In this document: one piece after another, positions 1 to 12,021 of the stretch
How positions within the stretch are numbered: position 1 is the stretch's first letter
Layout of the letters: every line of letters starts with the position of its first letter
Assembly: GCF_026151205.1 (NCBI RefSeq)
Contig: NC_087076.1
Coordinates: 10,082,902-10,146,901, forward strand
Reading direction: 5' to 3'
DNA: 64,000 nt
DNA from: Bolinopsis microptera
Lineage: Eukaryota; Ctenophora; Tentaculata; Lobata; Bolinopsidae
Notes under the pieces: model-generated
What the model saw: only the letters and a program-made list of their open reading frames with translations
Database searches by the model: none
Told to the model about the DNA's origin: nothing
Made by a program: the position numbers and the translations under genes

Positions 1-103
1 TAAAAGTAAAACAAGTTTTTGAAAGGTTGCAAACTAATAGTATAATTACAGAATTAAATAAACTTTAAAAAAATTTTATGGTACAAAAAATTGTCTAATA
101 ATT

Positions 104-648
104 TTATTTCGTTGATCTTTTCCTTTTTTTTAAAAGAACACGAGCTTTCTCATTTTCGTCGTGGTGTCTCACTGACTCGTCTCTGTCATTGAGAATATGA
201 GGCAATATGTTATACGGCAACCTCCTCCTTATGCAATAGTTGTGTAATATGATACACGCTCCAATTACTTGGCAGGATACTTCTGGAGTGAACTGAAGTC
301 CCCCTGTGTTGCTGGAATCCAGGCATCGCCACCTGGATTTTAACACTCCAATTGTTCTCTCGACAACCGATCTGCACCTCTTCAATGACTTATTGAACTT
401 CTTTTCCCCTGTGGCGGTTGGATTGTTGAACGGGACCATTAGTTTCTCCCTAAGCGGATAACCACTGTCGCCTATCAGCCATCCATTGTAGCCGCGGTTT
501 AACTGGGAGCAAATTGTGCTATTGTTCCATATCGTGCTGTCGTGTACCAAGCCGGGCCAATTCACTGTGCATGACTTAATTTCCTGATTCATCGAGCATA
601 TCAGCTGTACGTTAATTGAATGATATCCTTTGCGATTCACATAAATCT
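104..648 (-). CDS. Harbinger/PIF-type DDE transposase, C-terminal exon (HARBI1-like)
   Basis: The translation has the signature blocks of the DDE_Tnp_4 superfamily: YVNRKGYHSIN, WPGLVHDSTIW, IGDSGYPL (second catalytic Asp) and VVERTIGVLKSRW (catalytic Glu), ending in a basic tail. It covers about the C-terminal 180 residues; family members are usually 350-400 aa, so the N-terminal half with the first catalytic Asp is missing. The frame has no good ATG. Just upstream on this strand a T-rich tract ends in CAG at about 649-651, which looks like a splice acceptor, so this is probably a 3' exon. No terminal inverted repeats were identified, so a domesticated HARBI1-type gene and a transposon remnant both remain possible. 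Confidence 0.8.
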
Positions 649-659
649 CCTGATCAACT

Positions 660-1740
660 AATTAAAAAAAATTAAAACTTAAGTTCATAATGCTTTATAA
701 CATGCATGTGCATATTAAGATGAAAAGACAATTAAACAATTTTTTTTAAATAACTGATAACCTGTAAATAAGATATTTACGTAAATTATTTTAAAAACTG
801 GAAAGGCCGGAAAGTAAACTAGTTAACACATAACAAAGTTTAAAAATTATCGCGAAGTTTAAATATTCACAATACAAGAATGAATGATTTTGTAAAACGA
901 TACAGATTACAGAAACTAAAAAGTACAATTAAGAAAAGAAGCAAAGGATCAAAAAAGTAGTTACATTATACAATGGGTGCAGTCCAGCCGAGTTCAAATT
1001 CTTAAATAAAAATTTAACCTGTCTCTCTTATCTCGGGAAACGTCGTTTATTTATCTCAACTAAAAACTGTGAATTAGAAATCTCCTTCAGAAGCTTTGTG
1101 TCAGTGAATAGAAGGTCCAACCTTGTCAAGGACAAGAGGCTGTACATAAAATGTTTTCGTAAAAGCTAGGTCTCTCGTGGAAAGACAGAAATGTCCGATA
1201 ATATAATATGAGGGTCAATACATATGATTATGAGGGTAAATATCATCATAACTTATAAGAAGTAAACGACTTATATTAAAGCTCCCAAATCATAATTCGC
1301 AATTGTTTTTATGGGGTTGGTGACTTCTAAACTCCCATCAGGATTCAGGAGCCGAGAAACGGGGATTTCACCAAATCACGTATCGCGAGTCGGATTCCAC
1401 ATGGCCAAGTCCTGTGTCTTAACGTTGCCTATTGGTGCCCCCGCTAAAAAAGGGCCCACCTCTTGGAACTCAGGCTATCATGTTCATTAACCCCTAAGTT
1501 CCATACCCGAATTTTCACTCAAATTTTTCACCCAAATAAAATTTGCCCGAATTTTTAACCCAAATTTTTCGCTTCGACTGAAATATTCGGGCTAAAAAAA
1601 TTCGTGAACTTGCGCACGAATTTTTTTATTTCATTCAAATAATATAGTCGCTGCGGTTGTAATCAATACTATAATTGCATTTTGTTATCCTAAATGTTTC
1701 TGGGATTACCTAACGCATATCATCATAACACTATAAATGA
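660..1740. other. No gene recognised
   Basis: AT-rich sequence without convincing coding potential on either strand. Around 1500-1625 short phrases resembling CGAATTTTT recur irregularly. The phrase ACTCAGGCTATCATGTTCATT near 1468 recurs at the left end of the inverted-repeat element at 55.6 kb. Exons upstream of the Harbinger exon could lie here but were not identified. Confidence 0.4.
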
Positions 1741-1741
1741 T

Positions 1742-2077
1742 TTTACCAAAACCCATAATCATGGGTAGAGTGGACCGCTGCCAGTGTCTCTCTTTCCCAA
1801 ACAAAAGGAAATGATATTAATTTGATTGACCGTTCTCAAATGCAAAATGATACCGAGAATGAAATCGGTCGCTCGCTTTTCCCCCACAGATGCCTTTGGG
1901 TAGTTCTTCTTAATCTATTACAATTGTAAATGAATGGGAAAAGCGAGGGACCGATTTCATTCTCGGTATCATTTTGCATTTGAGAACGGTCAATCAAATT
2001 AATATCATTTCCTTTTGTTTGGGAAAGAGAGACACTGGCAGCGGTCCACTCTACCCATGATTATGGGTTTTGGTAAA
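1742..2077. repeat. Inverted-repeat (foldback) segment, copy A
   Basis: Two arms of about 140 bp face each other across a ~50 bp spacer. They start at ACCAAAACCCATAATCATGG near 1745 and end with its complement at 2074. The arms match base for base except one visible mismatch in the inner part (GGTCGC against GGTCCC). Related segments lie at 7355-7681 and 56820-57324. It forms one end of repeat X in all three places. It has no coding capacity and would fold into a very long hairpin when single-stranded. Confidence 0.9.
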
Positions 2078-3649
2078 ATATCATCTCTTTTTGATTATAA
2101 TGTCAGGGTATTTTATAACGTCGAAATATAAACTGATATCTTCATTAATATTAATAAGGAGGAAGTTTCCACGATTTAGAAATTTTTCCTTTAAAAACAT
2201 TTCCTTGTGTTTAGGTAAGCGTATCGGTCGATCACTGACTGAATATGCCACTTTATACTCATTCAAGTTGGCATTAAATTCATATATAATGACATTAAAA
2301 AGCAGAATTTGTTGGAAATCACGAATGAGCAAAATTCTCACCTTTCGCACGTGCAAACTTTGAGCGGACGTTGCGTGCGCATCCAATATTGAATCGCCGT
2401 AAATTTTTGCGTGTAATTGTTTTATATATAGCTTGATAAGCATGCAAAGTTTCAAAGTATTTCAAGAAGAACTGTAATCACAACGGCACTCTAAAGTTGA
2501 CAGAAAATGACGAAAACAGCAATTTTCAGTGATTTTAGCAATTTTCTATCAATTTGGGCGTGTCCCCACGTGTGCAACTTTTCGATTTTCAACTTTAAAA
2601 CTAGCCTAATGCACAATTTATACCTATAGGAAGCAGAACTGAGCTCCACAACCCAAGGCATGGCCCAACACGAGAGAATACTAAATCGCAAAATTGACGT
2701 TTTTATAAAATAATTCTTTAAAAAAGCACAAACTTCAATCACGAATATCTTTATGAAGGAGCAAGCTAGAAAAACTTTCCGGTAGATTTTCAGAATGCTT
2801 GAACAATTATCTAAGATGAAAAATTCCTCAGATTTTGAATTCAATTACTTTTTAATGGTGTAAAATCATTTTTAAAAGTTATTACTTTGTCAAAAATCAA
2901 GTTTTAAAAACGGTTAACTTGATGACGTCATCAAGGGGTGTTTATGACGTCATATAATTTTTTTATACAATGTAAACTAAAGTATAAACAATTATTAGCA
3001 AGACCTGTGGTCGGAAATGGCTGTATCTTTTATACTTTTGAATCTATGGACAATTAAATACAGGCTACAATTGACTGGCAAAGCGTCTATCCCTGAATAT
3101 ATGTATATAGGTATGTATGTATGTATCACGACAATCTATCGTAAAACAGGGGTTCTAGAAAACCCATTTCCCGATGATCCTGAGACCTGAAACTTTTTTT
3201 GTAGTCGATTTGGTCAACGTCTGGACGCTCTGAAAAATTTCAGATCTCTAACTCGATTTTAACATGGTTATTAAGGCTCCTGAATATGGCGATTTTGGGT
3301 TTTTTACCGAATTTCGTATAACAGTGCTGGCGAGTATTTTATGCAAATTTCTTAAAAATCTCAACATAACTATTTTTTATTCCTGTCATCTTTGACATCA
3401 AATTAGAATGTTTTGAACTAAAATTAAATCTGCTGAACGACTTCCGATGAGTCTTAATGCCTGAAAAACTCCTGCCGGAGGCGGCGGCCTTCGGCCTCCT
3501 CCTCCGGCCGGAGTGCACGCTTCGCGTGCACGAAAGAGGCTTGTAACGTGTACCAAAGGGGGTATAATAGTAAAGGGGGTATAATAGTAAAGGGGGTACA
3601 TAGTATACCCACAATAAATGCACCGGTCGTGCTTGCCAGCACTGTGATA
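1742..3649 (+). repeat. Repeat X, copy 1 (~1.9 kb dispersed repeat)
   Basis: From the foldback segment to the phrase TGCCAGCACTGTGAT near 3649 this stretch aligns with 56820-62220 (same orientation) and 5923-7681 (opposite). No ORF is conserved between copies. It holds two TGACGTCA octamers (2923-2930 and 2945-2952). Near 3470-3535 is a GC-rich block of hairpins with TTC/TTCG loops, including GTGCACGCTTCGCGTGCAC, followed by a tandem 17-mer containing GGGGGTATAATAGTA. The GC-rich block is present in copies 1 and 3 but absent from copies 2 and 4, so there are at least two subfamilies. Copy 1 also preserves the empty site of the insertion seen in copy 3 at 59.1 kb. Confidence 0.85.
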
Positions 3650-3737
3650 ACAACGCTATTACACTACACATCATTTACACGATTAGCCATTTTAATGCGG
3701 AAATTCGCGTTAAAGTTGATGCCGTGGTGTCAGTAAA

Positions 3738-4240
3738 ATGGCACGGATCCATATATATATATATCGGTATGACACTTGGTCCACTATCATCAAGATGAGC
3801 ACCTCCGCTAAACCAAACCTACACCCCGCTCTTGCAGCACGTGAGCACATACACGAAACCTTTGTGAACCACTGGAAAAAGGATCTTCACGACCAGCCGA
3901 AGATGTCATTCTACACCGCGGTCAAATCTGAGTTTGGTGAAGAACAGTACTTACAGATTCTGCAGGCTTAAGAGAGCTAACATTGCTAAACTTCGCTCTA
4001 GCAGTCACGATCTGAGGGTAGAGAAAGGTCGATATACTAGTGATCGATACAACACAGCATTGAAAACATGTCGTTTTTGCTGCTCTCCAGACACAGACGT
4101 CATTCGCTTTTTCGAAGAGCTACCTTTCTTTGAAACACCTATCCTAGAAACTGAGGACCATGTCATAACCGAATGCCCTGGATACCACTCCCTCCGCTCA
4201 AAGCTTTCTGATAACCTGAAAAGCCTTGTAATTTATATCC
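3738..4240 (+). pseudogene. C-terminal remnant of a non-LTR retrotransposon polyprotein
   Basis: Two overlapping frames (3738-3971, then 3934-4251) join into one LINE-type C-terminus if a frameshift near 3960-3970 is allowed. The first frame has FYTAVKSEFGEEQYLQ; the second has LRSSSHDLRVEKGRY followed by a CRFCC...EDHVITECPGYHSLR zinc-binding motif typical of LINE ORF2 ends. The reverse transcriptase domain is missing. It abuts repeat X copy 1, separated only by a short TA-rich stretch. Confidence 0.7.
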
Positions 4241-4251
4241 CGCTCATATGA

Positions 4252-5607
4252 TTAACCAACAACACAAGGAAAGTGGTTAACCATGTCAGAGCGGCTGACT
4301 GTGAGTGATGTGAGCAAATGTGTAAAAATGAACAAGAGTATAACGTAATATTAATATAAGACCAAGACAAAATTAAAACATCTTTTATTTTAAGATATTT
4401 ATGATCATAATCATTACATATGAATAGAGATTCGGCTGAATGGACAAGCTGAGTGCGGCCCAGTGGCAGAAGTTTAAAGTTTGTTAAACTAGTTATTTTA
4501 TAGACCATGGAGATTGGAGTGTTATAGGGCTCCCGTTGACCAATTTACGTTTTATCCGTTTAATGCACGTTATAAATTTATAAACTTATGAGTTTTTAAG
4601 AAGTCTAGTCACGAGCATTCTCTAATAGTAGTTTTAGCGATAAAGAGGGCGTGAGTCCATTGATTGAATAATTGTCGTTGATAACATGAAATTTGACAGA
4701 AATCGAATAATTTATATAACACATTTAATTAATCGTTATCGTTGACATCATTAAGCAATTTGCGCTGGTCGTCACTATAAATTAGCTAATTGCATCCAAG
4801 ATACAATTCATATGATCTGTTTATCATCAACATTCAACATCAAACAGTTTCGTTTACCAATCTAGTTGCCTTTGGAATTCATTCCGTCAGATGTTGGCAC
4901 TGAACGACCTTGAAATGACTCATGGTGTATTCAAATCAAAGGTTAAAAAAATTATTCTCTCGTCCCAGTGTAAAGGTGACCAGAATACCTGGGCCCCTTT
5001 GGCAAACTTCCTGAACTCAGGCAGCTTGAACGACTGAATTTGAAAAGTAAAACTTCTTGTCTGAATGAACTATTAGTATTAGAACCTCAAGAAGCTGATC
5101 CGCATGTCTCCGCTACTAAAATGTTTAATGGGCCCAATCACTCATCACTTAAAGTAGTTTAATCTTCAAAGTGAGTTGTACAATCTATAGGTTGTTTTAA
5201 GTAGCTGTTGATAGTGTAAAACAGGAGTGACCTGATCGTTTTCATAACTTCGCTTTACAATTTGTACCATAATAAAACTAGCACTGCCATGGGGTTCAAA
5301 AAGGGTCATTGTAAGCCTCCAGCGTAATGGTCCTAAGTCTCTGCCCCATGCGGTGCCTGTCAGCATCAGCTAACAGAATAACCCTAACATAACGATCAAG
5401 TCACAAATTAGGTCCCTAAAGAGATTTGAATATAATATTTGTTTTATTCAGAATATTTGTTTTATTCTGAAATGTCGTAAGTAGTCCGCGGACTAGGTCG
5501 GGCTTTTTGGATACTGCCTGGTTTTCATGATATTCATTTGATTTTGGTATCTCGAGCAAGGAAGATATTTGTGACTTCCCCATATTGTTTGCCATATGAT
5601 GTCCTCA
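4252..5607. other. No gene recognised
   Basis: AT-rich sequence with only short chance ORFs. Around 4428-4475 is a phrase resembling GAGATTCGGCTGAATG that recurs at 55.67 kb, so part of this is old repeat. No RNA gene was recognised. Confidence 0.4.
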
Positions 5608-5616
5608 TATATACAT

Positions 5617-5900
5617 ATATATTTGATAAATATGCTCGCCTAGTTTACTAAGCTTGAGCACTCTGGGGAATAAATAGATCTACCACTCAGCTTAAATGCA
5701 AAGCTCCTACCTCATAATGAGTTTGTAGAGCACTCTGCTACCTATTTCATTCCCTCATCATTAAGGGGTTAGAATAAGTATGGTCCCGGGCCGGTAATCG
5801 TGAGGTTGCTGGTTCGATTCCCGCCATCAGCAAAAATCAACCCTGATTTGAGCCATACTGATGAGTCCTAATAGGACGAAACACTGTGTCTATGGATATA
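5617..5900 (+). repeat. tRNA-like SINE/retrozyme-type repeat, copy 1, ending in a hammerhead
   Basis: The segment TGATAAATATGCTCGCC... onward matches the complement of 8340-8550. It contains a polymerase III B-box-like GGTTCGATTCC at about 5812 in a tRNA-like context and ends in a hammerhead ribozyme at 5853-5895. The A-box side is degraded here but preserved in copy 2. The bases after the ribozyme cleavage site (TATGGATA) resemble the first bases of the unit as seen in copy 2, as expected if units were once head-to-tail and delimited by cleavage. Confidence 0.75.
5853..5895 (+). ncRNA. Hammerhead ribozyme, type I, minimal stem III
   Basis: All core elements are present in order. Stem I 5' strand is CCATA, the core CTGATGA, stem II GTCC TAATA GGAC, and the core GAA. 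Stem III is ACA/TGT closing a three-base CTG loop, then the cleavage-site C at 5890, then TATGG pairing with CCATA. Predicted cleavage is between 5890 and 5891 of the + strand transcript. Three-base-pair stem III hammerheads are known from animal SINE-like repeats such as schistosome SmAlpha and from retrozymes. Such short forms often work better as dimers. Confidence 0.85.
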
Positions 5901-5922
5901 TGTATATATATATACATATATG

Positions 5923-7681
5923 TATCACAATGCTGGCAAGCATTACCGTCGCCCTTATATTCACAATACTATTTACCCCCTATACTATTATATCCCCTTT
6001 ATTGTTTTCCAGGCATTAAGACTCATCGAAAGTAGTTCAGCAGGCATATTTAAGTTCAAAACATTCTAATTAAATGTTAAAGATGACAGGAATAAGAAAT
6101 AGTTATGTGGAGGTTTTTAAGAAATTTGCGCAAAATACGCGCCAGCATGTTATACGAAATTAGGTAAAAAATCCAAAATCGCCATATTCAGGTGCCTTAA
6201 AAACCATGTGAAAATTGAGTTAGAGATATGAAACTTTGCAGGGCGTCTAGACCTTGTCCAAATCGACTGTAAAAAAAATGTCATGTTTCAGGAGTATCGG
6301 GAAGTGGGTTTTCTGGAACCCCTGTTTTACAACAGATTGTCGTGAAGTATATATATATATGATATATATATAGACGCTTTTGCAGTCAATTATAGCCTAC
6401 ATTTAAGTGTCCGTAGATTCAAAAGTATAAAAGATACAGTCATTTCGAACCACAGGTCTTGAAGATAATCGTTCACACTCCAGTTTCCATTATATCAAAA
6501 AATAATTTAACGTCATCATCATCACTTGATGACGTCATCAAGTTAAGTGTTTTTAAAACTTGGTTTTTAACAAAATAACAACTTTTCAAATCGATTTTAA
6601 ACCATTAAGGAGTAATTTTATTCAAAATCTGAGGACATTTTCATCTTAGATAATTGTTTAAGCATTCTGAAAATCTACCGGAAAATTTTCCTACCTTGCT
6701 CCTTCATAAAGATATTCGCTATTGAAGTTAGTGCTTTTTTGAAGAATAATTTTATAAAAACACAAAAGTTGTGAATTAGTATTCTCTGGTGTTGGGCCAT
6801 CCCTTGGGTTGTGGAGCTCAATTGTGCTTCCTAAAGGTCTAAATTGTGTTATAGGCTAGTTTTAAAGTTGAAAATCGAAAAGTTGCACACGTGGGGACAC
6901 GCCCAAATTGATAGAAAATTGTTAAAATTACTGAAAATTGCTGTTTTCACCATTCTTATCAACTTTGGAGTCCCGTTGTGATCCAAGTTCTATATGAAAT
7001 CTTCTGAAACTTTGCATGCTTATTAAACTATATATAAAATACTGCTATGCAAAAATTTAGGGTGATTCAATATTGTATGCGCACGCAACGTCCGCTCAAA
7101 GTTTGCACGTGCGAAAGGTGAGAATTTTGCTCATTCGTGATTTCGAATAAATTCTGCTTTCCCGCGATATTTAAATGGAATTATATATGAATCTAATGCC
7201 AACTTGAATGAGTAAAAAGTGCCATATTCAGTCAGGTAAAATTTCGAAATCGATGAAATTACCTCCTAATTATTAATATAAATATTAATGAAGTTATGAG
7301 TTTACATTTCGGTTTTGTAAATTATCCTGACATTGTAATCAAAAAGAGATGATATTTGACCAAAACCCATAATCATGGGTAGAGTGTACCGCTGCCAGTG
7401 TCTCTCTTTTCCAAACAAAAGGAAATGATATTAATTTGAATAACCGTCCGCAAATGCAAATTGATACCGAGAATGAAATCGGTCGCTCGCTTTTTCCAAT
7501 CAATAAGCTTTATTACAATTCGTAAGCCGTGATCGAATGGAAAAAGCGAGCGACCGATTTCATTCTCGGTATCAATTTGCATTTGCGGACGGTTATTCAA
7601 ATTAATATCATTTCCTTTTGTTTGGAAAAGAGAGACACTGGCAGCGGTACACTCTACCCATGATTATGGGTTTTGGTCAAA
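5923..7681 (-). repeat. Repeat X, copy 2 (reverse orientation)
   Basis: The reverse complement aligns with copy 1, from TGCTGGCAAGCATTACC at the left to the foldback segment at the right. It lacks the GC-rich hairpin block of copies 1 and 3 and has CAGGCATTAAGACTCATCG in its place. One clean TGACGTCA octamer lies at 6530-6537; the partner site is decayed. Divergence from copy 1 looks moderate, with many small indels. Confidence 0.8.
7355..7681. repeat. Inverted-repeat (foldback) segment, copy B
   Basis: Two arms of ~141 bp around a short spacer. Read by eye, the arms are identical to each other. They differ from copies A and C at about nine sites, for example GAGTGTACC instead of GAGTGGACC, AATAACCGTCCGC instead of ATTGACCGTTCTC, and AAATTGATACC instead of AAAATGATACC. 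Every one of these changes is mirrored in both arms. Confidence 0.9.
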
Positions 7682-7699
7682 TAATGTATATCCATATAT

Positions 7700-8200
7700 A
7701 TCACAATGCTGGAAAGCATGACCGTCGCTCTTAATCTTATATTCACAATACTATTTACCCCCTATACTATTATACCCCCTTTATTGTATTTCAGGCATTA
7801 AGACTCATCGAAAGTAGTTCAGCAGGTATATTTAACATTTAAGTTCAAAACATTATAATTCAATGTTAAAGATGACAGGAAAAAAATATTTATGTTGAGG
7901 TTTTTAAGAAATTTGCGCCAAATACACGCCAGCATGTTATCCGAAATTCGTTAAAAAACCCAAAATCGTCATATTTAGGTGCCTTAAAAATCGTTTTAAA
8001 ATTGGGTTAGAGATTTGAAATTTTGCTGGGCGTTTAGATGTTGACCAAATCGACTGCAAAAAAAGTTTCAAGTTTTAGGTGTATCGGGAAGTGGGCTTTC
8101 TGGAACCCCTGTTTGACGTCATTAACACCCTTTGATGACGTCATCAATTTAAGCGTTTTTAAAACTTGATTTTCGACAAAATAACATTAACAACTTTTAA
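7700..8200 (-). repeat. Repeat X, copy 4 (truncated)
   Basis: Begins like copy 2 (ATCACAATGCTGGAAAGCAT) and runs through the CTTTATTGTATTTCAGG and CCCTGTTTGACGTCATT phrases, then stops before the foldback end. It carries both TGACGTCA octamers, at 8114-8121 and 8136-8143. It lies in tandem with copy 2 in the same orientation. Confidence 0.75.
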
Positions 8201-8239
8201 AATCGATTGGACATTTGCAGGTTAGATAATTGTTTGCCC

Positions 8240-8550
8240 GTAAGGCCTCCCGTCCCTTATGTGATCTACGAGTCGAGCAGTCAGATCATGAGATCATGTT
8301 TACTTCTTAATGTACAGCTATGATTTACAGAATTGACATGTGAACTCTACCCCAGATCCTTACGATTACTGGGCCGGGACCGCGCCACTGAGCCACCAAG
8401 CCCATGATGATGAGGGAATTACATAGGTACCAGAGTGCTCTACAAACTCATTACGAGTTAGGAGCTTTGCATTTAAGCTGAGCGGTAGATCTATTCATTC
8501 CCTAGAGTGCTCAAGCTTAGTAAACTAGGCGAGCATATTTATCCATAGAC
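8240..8550 (-). repeat. tRNA-like repeat, copy 2
   Basis: The reverse complement starts GTCTATGGATAAATATGCTC, runs through the ~140 bp leader shared with 5622-5765, then a tRNA-like block with A-box TGGCTCAGTGG, and diverges from copy 1 after AATCGTAAGGAT. The B-box is mutated and there is no hammerhead core, so the 3' tail differs from copy 1. The first bases (GTC then TATGG) equal the post-cleavage side of the hammerhead in copy 1. Confidence 0.7.
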
Positions 8551-8566
8551 TTATATATTATAAGTC

Positions 8567-9455
8567 ATATACCTTATCGGACCTTATTTGGACGGACATT
8601 ACATGAACGGACATAATTGTGAACGGACATTAATATGAACGCTCGAAGGCATTCAAAACCATCAAAAATCCGATTTTTTTCAATTTTTGACGTTTTTAAA
8701 AATTTCAGCAAATGATTTTTTAATCCATCTTTTATACAGTAAGTAAGAATAGCAGTCATTAAGCAGTAAAAATGTTAAAATCAGTGTCTAATATCACATA
8801 TCATCTTCATTAAATGGGTTCTCGTGCATGAAATAGTCCATGCTTAAACAAGCGTCAGTGATTTCTAGCTTTGTGGAAACCTTTTTTATCAAACTACCCT
8901 GGTCCTGTATTTCAGTGTTAACTTTTACAAGCCATTCGGCGTGAAGTGGTTTTATCTTAGACAACTTTAGGTTAACCTTAACATCACGTGGAGCTTTCCT
9001 AGCACTGTTTCATTACCTCCCCTCAGTAATATGAACTATAAAAACGTCGGACAATGTCCTTAGCAACACGATTTACCGTAATATCTAGAGGCTGGAACAA
9101 GTTTGTCATGTTGGCGGGGACTAGCTCATGAACTATGTTGTGGAGTGCCATGATTTCGTTGACTTTTTCCGCCAAGTAACCCTTGAAAACGTCATATACT
9201 AGTAGAGTTTTCTGTGCCTCCGGCAGACCAAGGAGAACCTTTCCGTCGTTAACTTACGGCACAATAAAGTTCTCGTAGTTGTCATATTCTGGGTAAAAAC
9301 TTCGAAATGGAAAAATTTTTGAAAAAATTTCAACGGACTTTAACTTGGACGGACATTAATTGAACGGACTTTATTTGAACGGACATTAAGATGAACGCTA
9401 GGGCCTCCAGCGTTCAAGTAATGTCCGTCCAAATAAGGTCCGATAAGGTATATTA
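8567..9455. mobile_element. Inverted-repeat DNA transposon, non-autonomous, with 10-12 bp target duplication
   Basis: The ends read TATACCTTATCGGACCTTA and its complement, followed inward by GACGGACATTA. Direct copies of TTATAAGTCA sit immediately outside both ends, giving a 10-12 bp target duplication, the size range of Mutator-like elements. Both subterminal regions carry several copies of a TGAACGGACATTA-like phrase. Nothing inside looks like a transposase. Related ends occur at 31430-31465 and at both ends of 41195-42518. Confidence 0.75.
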
Positions 9456-9726
9456 TAAGTCATACATCATATTATCGTGTCCAATTATTGGTTAGGTCGC
9501 CAAACCTGCAATAAAAACACGACTTTTTGCCCGTAAGGCCTTCAAGTTCAACTTATCAACTATAGGGAAATTGATCGTGCGTGGTGCAATTCCACGGCGA
9601 AATTCTTGTTACAGTTAATGGCCAAGTTGATAATATCAATATTTGTTCAACAAACTTGTTTTGTACTTTTTTGTAGCCTGTTTTCTAAAATCATCCTAGC
9701 ATACCAATATCATTGTCCCAGATAAA

Positions 9727-10895
9727 ATGTCGTGGAAGAAGAACGTGGAACTAAATAATTTCTCCTGCAATGGCTCCATCCCCCTGACTGACACGTTACA
9801 CCGAGATAGCAGAGACCGCTCTGGACCATGGGCACCCTGCCAGGCTTCAAAAATACTCCTTGACGGACGGGGCCCACTGACTGATGACGAAGCTGCCCTT
9901 CAAATGGAAAGGTTTTTTGAGGACTACTACGCAGACACCGAAAATTCCACTCCTGTTCAAGAACAACATGTGAGAGTATCTGAGGTACTAGTCTCGTTAG
10001 AGCTTACTGGAGGTTACGAGCACACTATTAATGAATTGAGCTGGGCTACTAAGACTGCTTGGAGGAATGCTCCAAGATGTGTTGGTCGTGACATCTGGAA
10101 AACTTTGAGGGTCGCTGATGAGAGGAGTGCTGTAACCTGCAGAGAGATCTTCGAGGCGACTTGTAAAAATTTGAGGATGGCTTATAACGGAGGTAAAATT
10201 AATCCATCCGCCACAGTTTTTCGTCAGCGCTACCGGAAAGACAAAGATAAACCAGGGATCAGAGTTTGGAACAAAGTCCTGCTCGGCTTTGCAGGCTTCG
10301 TAAAAGATAACGGAGAGGTTATAGGAGACCCTCAGAACGTTTACATAGCCAATCTTGCGCTGAGTTTGGGCTGGTTACCGAAGAGGGAGAAGTTTGAACT
10401 GCTACCCCTCATTATAACGGACATCCACCAAAATACGGAACTGTTTGAATTTCCAGATGATATAAAGGGGTACATTGTGGACATTTCTCACCCGACAGAG
10501 CCAGAGATTACCAAGCTGGGTCTCAAATGGTATGCTATACCCTCCGTGAGTTCCATGATGCTAGAGGCAGGGGGGATCCAGTACACTTGCTGTCAAATCG
10601 CGGGTTTCTTCCAGGACACTGAGGTATCCATAATGAATCTGTTGGCGGAGTCTAGATACAATCTCTTGGAACCTATTGGGAGGGCGCTAAAGTTAGACGT
10701 TTCCAAGAACTCGACTTACTGGAAATGCACAGTGGCTACGGAGCTAACAAAAGCAGTTTACGACAGCTTCACGCTTGCTCATGTCTCCATGACAGATCAT
10801 TTGACTCTGGCAGAGAACTTCCAGTCCTTTATGAAAGAGGAGATAAGAACAAGAGGAGGGTGCCCGGCTGATTGGATCTGGGTAGTTCCACCAAT
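9727..10895 (+). CDS. NOS: NOS oxygenase domain (5' block of the broken gene)
   Basis: An uninterrupted 390-codon reading frame starting at an ATG. It carries the heme-thiolate motif around Cys118, the biopterin/substrate region and the conserved RGGCPADWIWVVPP end. The frame runs a few codons into the LINE (to 10917) before a stop, so any product of this block would be a truncated oxygenase lacking the last helices and the reductase. No damage is visible inside the block. Confidence 0.9.
10782..10895 (+). repeat. 114 bp target-site duplication, left copy
   Basis: These 114 bases are repeated exactly at 12053-12166, on the far side of the LINE and its poly(A). The repeated segment is NOS coding sequence (MTDHLTLAENF... 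to ...WVVPP), so duplication of the target by the insertion is the direct explanation. Confidence 0.95.
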
Positions 10896-12021
10896 AATTC
10901 ACTTCAAAACACCATAGACAACATTACCAGTGAAACAATCACCTGCTACACTGACGGGTCACTCACAGACTCAGGATGCGGGGCTGGCTATATCATCACA
11001 ACTGACAACAATAACACCACCCTTGAAGAAAGATCATTCAAGCTCCCTGATTATTGCACTGTTTACCAAACAGAGCTCACCGCTATCATTGAAGCTTGCA
11101 AATATCTATCTACATATACCAACACACACATCATCATATGGTCTGACAGTCTATCATCTATTCAAGCTCTATCCGCACTCTCAACGCGGAGTAGAACTAC
11201 AAGAGACTGTTACGACTCTCTTAATTCACTCGGATCCAACAACACGCTAGATATACGATGGATTGCAGCACACATCGGATTGTGGGGGAACGAAAAAGCA
11301 GATGAGCTGGCCAAGCTTGGCACTATCAGTGAATCCACTTTGAAGTGTCCAATTCCACAATCCTACATCAAACGTCAAATCGACAACAAAGTCAACAGAC
11401 TGAATCAGGAAACTTGGGTAACTGACGGTCCCAGACACACCAAACTGACACTCGGCCACAAGCATGCCAAAATCATCAAAAACCTCAACACTACACTCAG
11501 CAACAACAGACAGGATTACAGAACTGCAGTTCACCTCATCACGGGTCACTGCGGCCTAAATAAACACCTTCACACCATTTGCAAATCAAACACCAGTGCT
11601 TGTCCTATGTGCGGGGACGGAGAGGAAACTGTCTCACACTTCCTTGGACAGTGTCCGGCTATTGCCCAAATTAGAGGTCAATATTTCCAAGACTACTACC
11701 TCTCTGTCAATGACATATTCGACAACCAACACATCACCACAATTGTCAATTTCGCAAACCGCACCAAACGCTTAATTGTGCCGGAAGAGCTGGATCAGAC
11801 CGGGGTGACTTAAAGTATTATCTCATATGCTGTCTCGTCTCGTTTTACTTTTCCAAACCCAGCTGGCATTTAAGCGTATCATTTTGACTCATATAACATC
11901 TTACACCATCCTCCACCAATCACTCTGATCTCACCGGTAACCTTCCCCAAGGTTGCCACACCCCAGAGGTAGGCAGAGCATCTCAATGCTATCCTCTCGT
12001 GGGCTATCTTGGCCCAGCCTC

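Noticed and set aside
5780-5850. A genuine tRNA gene
   Set aside because: There is a B-box but no complete cloverleaf or intact A-box, and the sequence is part of a dispersed repeat.
8567-9455. Tc1/mariner element with TA duplication
   Set aside because: The TA next to the ends is part of a longer 10-12 bp direct duplication (TTATAAGTCA), which fits a MULE-like element better.
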